NCBI RefSeq assembly: GCF_009363075.1
Contig: NZ_CP045293.1
Span: forward strand, 2,170,001 to 2,234,000
DNA from: Paenibacillus guangzhouensis
GTDB taxonomy: Bacteria; Bacillota; Bacilli; Paenibacillales; Paenibacillaceae
Direction: 5' to 3'
DNA length: 64,000 nt
Below are positions 47,792 through 57,800 of this stretch, in pieces. Every line of letters starts with the position of its first letter. The stretch's first letter is position 1. Position numbers and translations under genes: made by a program. The notes beneath the pieces are model-generated. The model saw only the letters and a list, made by a program, of their open reading frames with translations, was not told the DNA's origin and ran no database searches.

Positions 47792-48138
47792 TGGATTCCT
47801 CTTTCTCTTTGCGTGTTATCCTACTTCCGTGCTGACGAAATAACGGCTGCTTCAGGCAGCCGCTTCAAGTATCGTGTACCGTTGGTTCAAGACAATATTC
47901 GCTAAAGAAATTACACATATACACCCTTACCTTGTATTAACTTAAATCCGAATTCTTGTTCAAAGTACGAGCTGGGGCAGAATCATCATCTGTTTCTTTA
48001 TCAAGAGGTATGATAGCTATTTCCAAGACCCAAAGTTTGACCAAATAAGTTTCGATTACATACTAAAAGGAACTAATGAGTGAAAAATGAATTGAACGGT
48101 CCCCTTCTCAAGAACACATAAAATTGAGTAGACAGCCG

Positions 48139-48178
48139 AAAAAAGATGACCACTGTACAGTACAGGGTCATCTTTTTT
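48139..48178. terminator. Bidirectional terminator
   Basis: A perfect 13-bp stem AAAAAAGATGACC/GGTCATCTTTTTT with a 14-base loop carries T-runs for both strands. It lies 44 bases beyond the stop codon of the unknown gene at 48222. Confidence 0.85.
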
Positions 48179-48221
48179 ACATTCTGCCGATTCTTTTTAT
48201 CACTCAATTGGTCAAGATATA

Positions 48222-48725
48222 TTATTCAATTGTAATTATAGTTTTGTTGTTCGCTAAATCGTTTACATCTTCAATAAAGAAGTACGATTTAACAGGTGTA
48301 TTTTTGATCATAAGTGTTTTTACAATATTCTGGTCAATTCGTATAACTGAATGGCTCTTAATTTCTGTTTGTGAATAATAGATACCTCCCCAGATGTTTT
48401 TGTGAACAATATTATTTTTCTCCACCGATGGATAAATCGATTTAATAATTCTGACGTTTCCTTTATCCACGAAAACTTCATTTTTATAATATACCCCCCA
48501 CAAAAGTGAGTTTTTTTGAAGTGCAATAACTCCTTGCTTCCCCTTATTGTTTTCATATAAATAATACCTGAAATTATTATCCTTATTGTAAATTAATTTA
48601 ATATCACCTTGATAAATCCCGTTCTTCAAAAGAATACCTTCAGGGAATAAATTAATAAAAATCAAAATTCCTATTACAACAAATATGATGATAGATGCTC
48701 CCCAAAAATAAACCCTTCGTTTCAT
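48222..48725 (-). CDS. Unknown membrane-anchored protein
   Basis: 167 residues. One N-terminal membrane segment (about 7-28, ASIIIFVVIGILIFINLF) is followed by a lysine/asparagine/tyrosine-rich extracytoplasmic domain of about 135 residues that looks beta-rich. No cysteines or catalytic motifs stand out, and I recognise no family. The ATG at 48725 follows GAGGAGGAC-like sequence. It is strongly AT-rich compared with the glucanase genes, is divergent from the secreted unknown gene at 48873, and ends at a bidirectional terminator. Secondary metabolism or cell-envelope roles are equally possible. Confidence 0.7.
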   Translation of the reverse strand: MKRRVYFWGASIIIFVVIGILIFINLFPEGILLKNGIYQGDIKLIYNKDNNFRYYLYENNKGKQGVIALQKNSLLWGVYYKNEVFVDKGNVRIIKSIYPSVEKNNIVHKNIWGGIYYSQTEIKSHSVIRIDQNIVKTLMIKNTPVKSYFFIEDVNDLANNKTIITIE

Positions 48726-48872
48726 ATATTCGTCCTCCTCAAATGTTCATAGTGTAAGTATACACATTCTATAAATATATTCAATTTTTGGCAATACAGG
48801 ACTTATTTACTATTTATCCATAATATGCATTATGTTACCATAATAAGGAATATTACAAATGAGGTGAAAAAA

Positions 48873-49856
48873 TTGAAAAAAAAGGCAATGTTACTTATCA
48901 TTCTTGCGATAGCCCTCATAGGATCAACTGGGGCTGTATCTGCAGCGGAACAACCGGGAGATTTGACAAATGCACCACGGCTTGACACACAAGACCAACA
49001 TGAGGTTGAAGTTTTGATTGATGAGTTAATATCTATTAGATTGGAAAAATATCAATCCAACAATGCGAGACTATCAGTTGAAGAACTTAACTCAAAGGAT
49101 AAAGAAATAATGGACGAGCTCTTAAGTAAAGGTGTTCATCCAATAACTGAAGAAGAACGTGCCCTTCTAAATAAATCGACCACAAGTGGAGACTTTCAGT
49201 CACTTGCATCCCAGCCACCTACTTGGGGTCCATATCCAAATGTAGATATGCTTACATTTGGAGAAAAGTCCATAACTGTTAACGGAAAAACGTATAAAAT
49301 ATGGATAAACTATGCTATTCCTAAGGATGGTGGTGGTCCACCATTAATGAAAAATTGGGGATCAGTGAAATTAAGTAATACAAAATTTGAAGCTGCAATA
49401 TTTAAAAATAAAGTATTTAATTTACTCTTACAAAGAGCTATCGGAGAAATTAAATATGTAAAATGGCTACCATATGATTACTTCTGGCCAGAAGCTGATT
49501 CTTACACAAGTTTTGATACATACGACCTTCTTGTTTCTTATGCTTCTAAAATGAAGTATGTATGGGTTTATGTTCCTAGTACAGATATATGGCAACTAAA
49601 AGCATCAGCCAATAGCGTTGTAACTAGCGAAACTCACGTTGCTCGTGGATTTAAAAATGGTAACTTAACGAATATCACTAGGGTTAAAAATAATACTATT
49701 TGGTCAGATTCATATGATAACATTGAAACGTTAGCTGTAAATGCAGGTACTCCTGTCACAAGTCCTGTTGGTACGTTGAAATATACAGATGTCAGTGGTG
49801 GAACCGCATTACAATTCTTCCCTTACTATGCAAGTGGACCGGTAGATCTTTGGTAA
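48873..49856 (+). CDS. Unknown secreted protein
   Basis: 327 residues from the TTG at 48873, seven bases after GAGGTGA; the ATG at 48825 has no ribosome site. A signal peptide is clear (KKKAMLLIILAIALIGSTGA, cleavage after VSAAE-like). The N-terminal 100 residues are acidic and helical (VEVLIDELISIRLEKYQSN). The remaining 220 are beta-rich with many W and Y (PPTWGPYPNVDMLTFG, VWVYVPSTDIWQLKA). No cysteine pairs, repeats or anchors are seen and no family is recognised. It is AT-rich with its own terminator. It forms a divergent pair with the membrane-anchored unknown gene at 48222. Confidence 0.75.
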   Translation: MKKKAMLLIILAIALIGSTGAVSAAEQPGDLTNAPRLDTQDQHEVEVLIDELISIRLEKYQSNNARLSVEELNSKDKEIMDELLSKGVHPITEEERALLNKSTTSGDFQSLASQPPTWGPYPNVDMLTFGEKSITVNGKTYKIWINYAIPKDGGGPPLMKNWGSVKLSNTKFEAAIFKNKVFNLLLQRAIGEIKYVKWLPYDYFWPEADSYTSFDTYDLLVSYASKMKYVWVYVPSTDIWQLKASANSVVTSETHVARGFKNGNLTNITRVKNNTIWSDSYDNIETLAVNAGTPVTSPVGTLKYTDVSGGTALQFFPYYASGPVDLW

Positions 49857-49924
49857 TAGGTTATAATTTTTAAATATCCGTTTGTCAAGTGGTACATTAA
49901 TAAGAGGATCGTTAGATACCCGAT

Positions 49925-49963
49925 AAAAGATGATTCCTGTACTACACAGGAGTCGTCTTTTTT
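49925..49963 (+). terminator. Terminator of the secreted unknown gene
   Basis: AAAAGATGATTCCTGT pairs with ACAGGAGTCGTCTTTT (two mismatches, 5-base loop), followed by six T. It lies about 70 bases after the stop codon. Confidence 0.85.
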
Positions 49964-50519
49964 CATATCTTTGGCTTACACTCTCGATGCATGCTATCGA
50001 TCGTTCTCTTGGCATGTCATCAAGCACTAGGTGTGCGATTATTCCATCAACCTGCCCGCGACATGCTAGTTCCTATCATGCGACCGCCGATCGCACTGTA
50101 CACCAAGTCTTGATGCCCTAAAAGCGAATATCTGTATTACTCAAGTTTACACGCCGGCACTTCTAATCCCAGCTGCTTATGTAACCGGATGAGCCGGACG
50201 GCTAGAATGCAAAGATCATGCTACATCGTCCACTTTTCGGAGCGCTAAAACATAGTGACTTGCGATCTGCACATAGCCATGATCAAATTGATTATCATTA
50301 TTTTATAATCCTATTTTTAGAAAATGAGAATTAACCTCTCAAAATTTAAGTACCTGGGTCAGAATTTTTTATAGTCAGTTCCGCTTTCAAATTTTGAATA
50401 ACCCCTTCTAATAATATGAGATACCCTCATAATAACTTTGAGTTTATAGACCCTGTCTCAATATATGAGAATAATTAAATACTATTAATATAATGAAGTA
50501 AAGAAGTAGAGATATTACC
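49964..50519. other. AT-rich stretch without a gene, 556 bases
   Basis: No convincing gene. Between 50,320 and 50,480 short imperfect inverted repeats built on TATGAGA / TCTCA recur (for example AAAATGAGA with TCTCAAAATTT, and ATGAGATACCCTCAT). They could be remnants of an element end or simple AT-rich sequence. Frames at 49,970-50,110 show no family motif I can name. Confidence 0.3.
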
Positions 50520-51240
50520 ACAATCAGAACCACCCGTCCAACGGGTGGTTTGCACTTGGGGTATAACCCCTGTTGCCAAACTGCGCCTAAAGACGCTAGC
50601 CTGACAACAAAGTTGTTCAGGCTCAGTGTAATTTGTCACTTTCACCTACCAGTTAAACTGGTTTACTTCTTCTTGCTATCGTTTCTGCTGAATGGATCTT
50701 CATATTCCTTCACACTCAGTTTATCTACTGCTGGATCATGTGCTTCTTGTTCTCGAATATACTTTGCTACAGTTGCTTCATTTAGCCCTACTGTACTTAC
50801 ATAATATCCTTCCGCCCAAAACTTCCGATTTCCATATTTATACTTTAAACTTGCATGCTTCTCGAATATCATCAGTGAACTTTTTCCATCAGATATCCCA
50901 TAAATGATGATACTGAAATTTTCGGTGGAATCGCTACTAGCATGTGTACATGGTCTCGCATCATGTGACCTTCTAATATTTCCACGCCCTTATATTTACA
51001 TAAACGTTTAAATATTTCGATTAAGTCTTTCCTTACTTGATTATAAATCTCTTTCCGTCTATACTTCGGGGTGAACACGATGTGATATTTACACATCCAC
51101 TTCGTGTGCGCTAGACTATAGTTCTTATTTGCCATCTTAGACCATTCCTTTCGTTGAGCCTGAACATCTCAATTTTATCGGCATGGTCTAGTTGGTCAAA
51201 CCCTCGATCCCTCCACCCGCATAGCGGGTGGTTTTTTGTT
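50520..51240 (-). mobile_element. IS200/IS605-type insertion sequence (IS200-like, tnpA only)
   Basis: A single Y1 transposase gene is bracketed by two similar hairpins: AACCACCCGT..ACGGGTGGTT (50528-50550) at the right end and CCACCCGC..GCGGGTGG (51213-51231) at the left end. Such subterminal palindromes, without terminal inverted repeats, are characteristic of this family. A further palindrome inside (AGCCTGA..TTCAGGCT near 50,601-50,627) has a related AGCCTGAA copy just before the transposase start, as in the translation-blocking stem of IS200. Exact ends are not determinable from one copy. Confidence 0.8.
50663..51135 (-). pseudogene. tnpA: IS200-type transposase TnpA, frameshifted
   Basis: The first 87 codons (from the ATG at 51135) carry KYHIVFTPKYRRKEI, the HUH histidines in RDHVHMLVAIPP and the segment VSSFMGYL. 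They then fall out of frame at about 50,885. The second part, from about 50,884, reads GKSSLMIFEKH, then GNRKFWAEGYYVSTVG with the catalytic tyrosine region, to the end. Adding one base restores a continuous protein of about 157 residues, the usual size. No programmed frameshift is known in this family, so the copy is probably inactive. Confidence 0.85.
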
Positions 51241-51290
51241 TCGCACGCTTCGCGAGCTCAACTGGCTAAAGCCTAAATAAAATAGCGCGG

Positions 51291-51464
51291 CTAAGTCGCC
51301 ACGCTTTTGATAATATCTCTTTTATGATACTTGTTAAGAAGATCATCAAGTTCTTTTGATTTTATTAATACTATATCTGAAGTAATTCCATAAACATATC
51401 CAGCGAGATTTAGCTCTTTCCTCATATTCTCGATTTTATCTTCAATTGATAGAATCATATCCAT
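51291..51464 (-). CDS. Spo0E-like sporulation regulatory phosphatase
   Basis: 57 residues, behind a strong AAGGAGGT seven to eight bases before the ATG at 51464. The sequence IEDKIENMRKELNLAGYVYG followed by LIKSKELDDLLNKYH fits the two-helix hairpin of Spo0E-like aspartyl-phosphate phosphatases, including the S-x-E-L-D signature needed for activity on Spo0A~P. Such proteins delay sporulation by draining phosphate from Spo0A. It is close to the typical length. It follows an orphan gene end by 12 bases, and its ribosome site touches that stop codon. Confidence 0.8.
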   Translation of the reverse strand: MDMILSIEDKIENMRKELNLAGYVYGITSDIVLIKSKELDDLLNKYHKRDIIKSVAT

Positions 51465-51476
51465 ATAATAACCTCC

Positions 51477-51737
51477 TTATGAAATTGGTGACATATTAGC
51501 CTTGTCATCATTAATTCCAAAGCTGGTCATCATGAAGAATTCCTGAATCATTAAGAACCTTCCACCAAACGCGAAAAGCATCATAGATTGATTCACTTCT
51601 TCACCTTGTGGATATGGACCACCATAACGGGTTCCGCAAATCCCACGATCGATAAGTTCATCTTCAATCCAAGTTTCAAATACGTGAGCGAATAACTCAT
51701 GATCCCGCTTCAAATAAGGAACACGTTCTTTAGCAAC
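51477..51737 (-). pseudogene. C-terminal remnant of an unknown gene
   Basis: An open frame of 86 codons with no ATG start (opens after a TAG at 51738-51740). It reads RDHELFAHVFETWIEDELID, then GTRYGGPYPQGEEVNQSMML and a hydrophobic end. The LFAHVFETWIEDEL pattern resembles the end of zincin-like or large polyvalent proteins on phages and plasmids, but this is weak. It may be the tail of a lost mobile gene. It leads into the Spo0E-like gene. Confidence 0.4.
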
Positions 51738-51768
51738 CTATGAGGATAATTTATAGTAGGGAAACATT

Positions 51769-51790
51769 GGGACCCCCTTGGGAGGGTCCC
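51769..51790 (-). terminator. Terminator of the giant GH2/SGNH/NodB gene
   Basis: GGGACCC pairs with GGGTCCC (loop of 8), 25 bases beyond the stop codon; on the minus strand it is followed by AATGTTTCCC, only a weak T-tract. Confidence 0.6.
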
Positions 51791-51814
51791 GCAGAAATCC
51801 AACGGCTTGCATTA

Positions 51815-54800
51815 CTAGATCAACCTGTACAGCCGTTCAAGCGCCACTGCCGCTTCCACCCTCTTGAGCGGCGAATCGGGATACAGGTACCCGTCATGTC
51901 CTTGGAAAATCCCCGCCGCCAGCAGACGTTTCACGCCTTCTTTCGCATACTCGGCGACAGCGGATGCATCATTGTAAGCCTGCAGTTGAACCGTCGGATC
52001 TACTTGCGCATTCGTGTTCACTCCCGCCGCCCGCACCGCAAGATCGATCATGACCATCATCTCTTGACGCGTGACGAGTGCGTTGGGATCAAACCTGTCG
52101 CCGCCTCTTCCGCTTATGATGCCTAGCGTCCGGGCCTCATGGACTGCTTCGTCATAATAGACGCCGGGCCGTACGTCGGAGAAGCCCTCGCCTCGCTTCG
52201 CATGCAGATCCAGCAGTCGCATGATGAGCGCGACCGCATCGGCCCGTGTAATGAAGCTGTTCGGTGCATAGGTCGAATCATCCATTCCGTTGATGACGCC
52301 TTTGGAAGCCAGCGATTCGATCGCCTGCCGCGCCCATACGACTTGCGCTAGATCGCCAAACGTCTTTGCGACGGAGACGACCGCATAACGGCTGAAGTGA
52401 TGCGTGCTGAACACTACGGCCCCCAGCGAAGCGTCGTACCGGCCGCTGACGATCGGCTTGGCCGTACCGTCGTTCGCCATATACCAGATCGTCAGCCGTT
52501 CCGGATGCTCCCGCTCTTCCAACGTCGGCTCATACGGTACCCGTACCGTTACGGCTCTCCGATCGCTGCACCATTCTACCGGTGTTCCATCGATCGACGC
52601 GTTCACGAACACGATTGGCCGACCGCCGATCTGCGCCTTTACCACCGCGTTTGCCCCCGTCAAGTCGCCCCGGCCGATCGAGATGACGATCTCCTTCGCC
52701 GTTCCCGTCGCCATCTGCGCGAACATGTCACCCGGCAGCACCAGTTGACCCAGCGGCGTGGATAACTCCATGATCAATTTGTTTTGCGCGATCAAATACA
52801 AGGCAGGTAAACGCAACTCGTAAGACGATGCCCCTTCGGACGGTTTCATGTCGAAACGGATCGTGCGGTAGCCGTCCGCGTCAGGCGAGGCATCCGCCAG
52901 CGCCCGCTCGATTTGATGCGCGTCCAGGACCAACTGTGCAACTGTCGCACCAGATCCGGAAGTGTTGCCTGTAGCCCCCGGCGTGCTCGGCGTGTCTGGG
53001 TTCGGTGGACCATCGCTCGTCTTTTTCGCGAGCGCGATTGCATTCGCTCCAGGAACGGCTTCGTAATAGACGAAGTAACCTTCACCTTCCCGAACCGGCT
53101 GCGCCGTCGTAGACTTGCCGCCCTGAGTCACCGTCACGCGGCTCCAATCGGCCGGAACTTGGGTGCGCAGCGTCAGCGGCTCGTCATACACTTTGCTGTC
53201 CAGCGTGCCGGTCAGCTTCAGCTTGATGCTCAGGCTGTTTACCGTTACAAGTTCGATCTTCGCATCCTGCCGTTCGCGCAAATATTTTCCTACTTGTGCC
53301 AACGTTCCGTTCCAGAGCGCGTCGTCGCGCTGCTTCACGTAAGCGTAATGGCTGTCATACAAGCTCAGCGACGGCGGCGACCAGCCTTCATCATTGTTGC
53401 CGTGACCGGTCAGAATGAGCCAATTCGCCTTGGCGATGCCGGTGTCGAGCCAGTCATTCAATTGCTTCACGGTTGTAGTGCTTTCCGGCACCGTGCTGCT
53501 CAGACTGTAATACTTCGTCGTATCGGGCGCATTGCCCGTATTGCTGCCGCCTTGCCGTGCGACGACGAATCTCTTTGCGGCTTCCTCCATCACTGCGTCA
53601 TTGGTCGCGTTATACGGATACGCTAGCGTCTGCGGTACATGCCCCGTGTTCGTTGCGATGTCGGCGACGGATTTGTCGAGCTCCGTCCGAAGCTCGTCCG
53701 CGGACAGCGTCGTCAGATTCCGGTGTGTGACCGTATGGCTGGCGACGTCGAAGTAGCCTTTGTCGAGCAACGCCTTCCATTGCGCCCACGTGCCGGCTGA
53801 AGCGCCCATGTCGTTATAACCGTTCTTGATCCAATCGCTGATGAGCGCCAGCGTGCCGACGAGGCCGTACTTCTCGTGCAGCTCTGCGAAACGCAGGTCG
53901 GATTGGTATATGCCATCATCGTAGACGATCGTATAAGCGCCCGCCTTGCAATCCTTCCATCGGCACACCGATGTATCGCCGACGGCGCCCGCGTCGCCGC
54001 GCAGCGTCTTCGCGACCGCAGCGGCAATGACCCAGGCGCCCTGTGAGTTCGGATGCACCTTATCCGGGAACAGAGCCGCCTGTCCGGCCGTCGCCGCGTT
54101 GATGTCGATGACCGCAGCTCCAGTATCGGCGGCGGCCTGCCGAATGAGCGGGATGACTCCGTTCTGAAGTACGGACGAGATGATGCCGTACACGGCGTTC
54201 GGGTCGTCGTTGTAGATGGTCGGCGGTAGATTAACGTACACTTTCGGATGGCTCGGCAACCCTTGGTACGTCTGAATCATCGCCTTGTAATCGGCGAGGA
54301 AGCTGTTCGTGCCGCCGTTCCAGTTCCATGACTTCGTATCGTTCGTCCCGAGCTGGATGACGACAATGTCCGGCGTATACGACTGGCTGGCGGCAAAGCT
54401 CGACTCGTTCCAGTAAGGCTGATCACCCGACTTCATCAATGTCCGCCCGCTCAGACCGAAGTTTTTGACCACATACTTGCTGCCCAGCATCGCCTGCAGT
54501 TGCGCCGGATAGCTCGTCAACCCCGGCGTGTCGAGGCCCGCTCCCGCCGTAATGCTGTCGCCGATCATCGCCACCTTGATCTGGCCGGTCGGCAGCGGCT
54601 TCTCCGGAATCTTCTCCGTATAGGTAGCTGGAATCTCGTCGGTCGGATATTCCGCGAAGTAGATATCGTCAAAATAGTACGTTCCCGGATTCCACTCGCC
54701 GAGCCGAATCTCCTTCAAGCTGCGAAGGTCGACCGACGTTTTGCTGAGAGGTAAATAGACCTTTGTCCACTGCCCTTTAACCGAGGCGACATCCGTCCAG

Positions 54801-57800
54801 TTGTCGGTGGACACCGTTCCGTCAGCATTGACGAATGTGACATCGACCGTGTTGGACCCTTGCATATCCTTCACGTAGAACACCAGGTAGTTGAAGTCCG
54901 ATGCATCTATGGAAACGACGCCCCCCTGCGGCTTGACGATGACCGAGCGTCCGTCCGCGCCGGGGTTCGCTCCGTCGCCAGTCACGACGAGCTTGACGCT
55001 GCCGTGTCCACCCGGATTGACGCCAAACGTGCGGTCCACCTCGGCCCACGCGTTCGTGCCGACTGTTACCTGCACCCCGTCCTCCTCGAACGACTGAAAC
55101 CAGCCGCTGCTGCCGATCGGATAAGCGGCCGGCGGCGCATCGTTCCGGTAGGTGGTGGCATAGACGTTGTCGACAGTTAGCGTGTCGGACGGGGCCAGAC
55201 CGATGCGTATCTCCTTGACCGCCATCGAGTTGAGCCGCTCCTCCACAAGCGGCAACGTCTGCGCTGACAATAATGGAACGCTGACTCTCGTCCATTTATC
55301 CTTTACCGTATTTTGCTCCGTCGTGCCCGTCCATGTATGGCCATCCATATCGACAAGCGTTACCGCGAGCGGACGTCCGCCGACACTGTCCTTGACGTCG
55401 AGATTCAAGTAGTTGTACACCGACAGGTTGCGGATGATCTCGCCGCCCTGCGGCGCGAAGGCGGCATAGGAGGTCGTATTCGTCGACAGATTCGTTGCCT
55501 TCAGACTGCGGCCGCCTTCGCCCTGCAGGCTGTCCGTAACGGATTCGAGCCGCACGTCACCGCTTGGCGAGAAGAAGCCTTTCCCAGACTCGAAGCTTTG
55601 GAACCAGGACGAGATACCCGTCGGCTTCGGCGTTGCGCCACCCTGCGTATGGGTATAGCGGTCATAACGCTCCGCCAGCACGGCCGCCGCCTGCTTAGGC
55701 GTCTTGCGATCCATGTGATACAGCCCCATCGTCTGCAGGCCGGTAATGTTCGTATACCAGTTGTAGGCAGTCCACCAAGCCGCGCCGCTGAACAGTCCGG
55801 ATGCGTTCGCTGAGCCGTCTTCGTTCACGGTCGCGCTGCGAGTGAAGGCGTTGAACGTGCCAGTGAAGATCTGTATTTGCCGCGTATCGTTCGGACCTTC
55901 GTCCCCTGTCCAGTAGCCGTATTCGGTCGCGATGATCGGCTTGTTCGGATGCAGTGCGTGAATGCGCTCGATCTCCTCCTGCGTCTCGACATCCGCGTTG
56001 GCTCCGTAGAAGGCGCCGAAGTACATCGTCATGCCGATGACGTCCGCAGGCGAATGCGAGTGGTCGCTCTCGCCCTTATACGGATTTGCCACGGCGGACT
56101 GCCCGACGAGCCTAGTGCCGTCGATGGCATGAGCTGTGTCTCGCAGCTCGGTGATGTAATTGACCCGCTGCAGCTGTCCGGACGATTCGTTCGCCACGCC
56201 GTCGAACCAGACCGAAGGCCGGTTGTAGTTGCTGAAGATCATTTCCTCCAGCATCTGCTTCGCCTGCCCGCGCTGCCGCTGCTGATCGAACGCATCACCA
56301 CTGAACCAGTAAGCCGGAATCTCCTGCCAAATGGCGAGGCCGATCCGGTCGGCGAAGCGGTAGGTCGGCAGACTGTGCGGAAAATGTCCCGTGCGCACAA
56401 AGTTAGCCTTCAGATCCTGCTTGATCTTCAGCAGATCGCTGTAACGTTGTGCCGCATCCATCGAAGGCCCTTTGTCGGCGCTGTCCTCCGTGTAGCCTAC
56501 GCCGGCAAGGAATGGTGCCAGTTCACCGTTCAGCTTGATCCGTACGCCGTCCGCCTCCAGCGTGCGAATGCCGAACTGCGTATAGAACGTGTCTGTCACC
56601 TTTCCGCCGATCGACTGTTCCACTTTCAGAATGTAGAGATTCGGACTTGCCGGGCTCCACAGCTTCGGATTCGGCACTTGCAGTCGCAGCACGTCGGCCG
56701 CCTGACCGTTCGCGGCCACATGGACGGTTCGGGTGGCCGTTGCGGCCGTCGCCTGGCCTATGAGGTCCTGGGCGAACTCGCTCGTCTCGTTGCCCGCGTT
56801 GATCGCAGCTTCATATACCGAATATATCAGCGTCGCGTCGCGGCCGGAAGCAGCTTCATTGTTCAAGAACGTCCGGACCGACACCGTACCGTCCGTGCCT
56901 AGCGCGCGAACGTCGCTGCGAACCACGTACGTATCCGGCAATACTTCCAGATACGCGTCGCGCAAAATACCCGTGTAATTGAACCAGTCGGACTTGGCAT
57001 ACGGAAGCGTCTCGCCGTTAACGAACGTATCCCACTTCGGATTGTCGACCCGCACGGCGATCACGTTGTCTCCGCCATAGTTGAGCCACCCCGAGGCGTC
57101 CAATGCGAACGGCGTATAGCCACCCTCGTGGCCGCCGGCATAATGGCCGTTGATCCACACGTCCGCGTAATAGTTGACGCCGAGGAAACCCACAATCGCC
57201 GGCTTGCCCGCGAGGGAATCGTCCACCGAGAAATGCTTGCGGTACCAAACGCCGCCCTGATAACCGGACTTATCGCTCTTGTTCTCCGGCCCGTTCGCCG
57301 ATTCGTAAGCCGGCATCTCATCCTCCGGCATCGGCAGTGACTTGGCAGACCAGCCAGCGTCGTTGAAGTCCGCCGCCTGCTTGCCTGCTGCCTCTTGCTC
57401 AAGCGCCTTCGTACGGTCCTCATCCCGCGGAGCTGCGGACAGCTTGGAGTCGAGCAATACGCGCTGCTTTTTCCAATTGCCGTTCAGCGAAATGTACGTC
57501 CGGTCCTTCTGCTTCTCGAACGATCCTAGCGGTAGACCGTTCTCGAACGGCATTGCTTCACCGCCCACTTTCTTCAGGACGAGCTGCGTGTAGCCGGTGT
57601 TCGGGAAGCCAGCGCCAACGCTCTGACCGAGATAGAATTCATCAATATGATAGGTCCCGACCTTCTCCGGCACCACCGTCACTTGCGCTAGTCGAGAGAA
57701 GTCGAAACTTGCCTCGTGATCGAGCGGAACGGCGATACGCGTCCAGGTGCCGGCTGTCGTCTTCGCGCTCGACGTCAAATCGAGAACAGCGCCTTCTCCA

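Noticed and set aside
55877-56902. 341-codon plus-strand open frame
   Set aside because: Antisense to the GH2 domain in a GC-rich gene, where long shadow frames are expected; arginine-rich composition and no recognisable motif.
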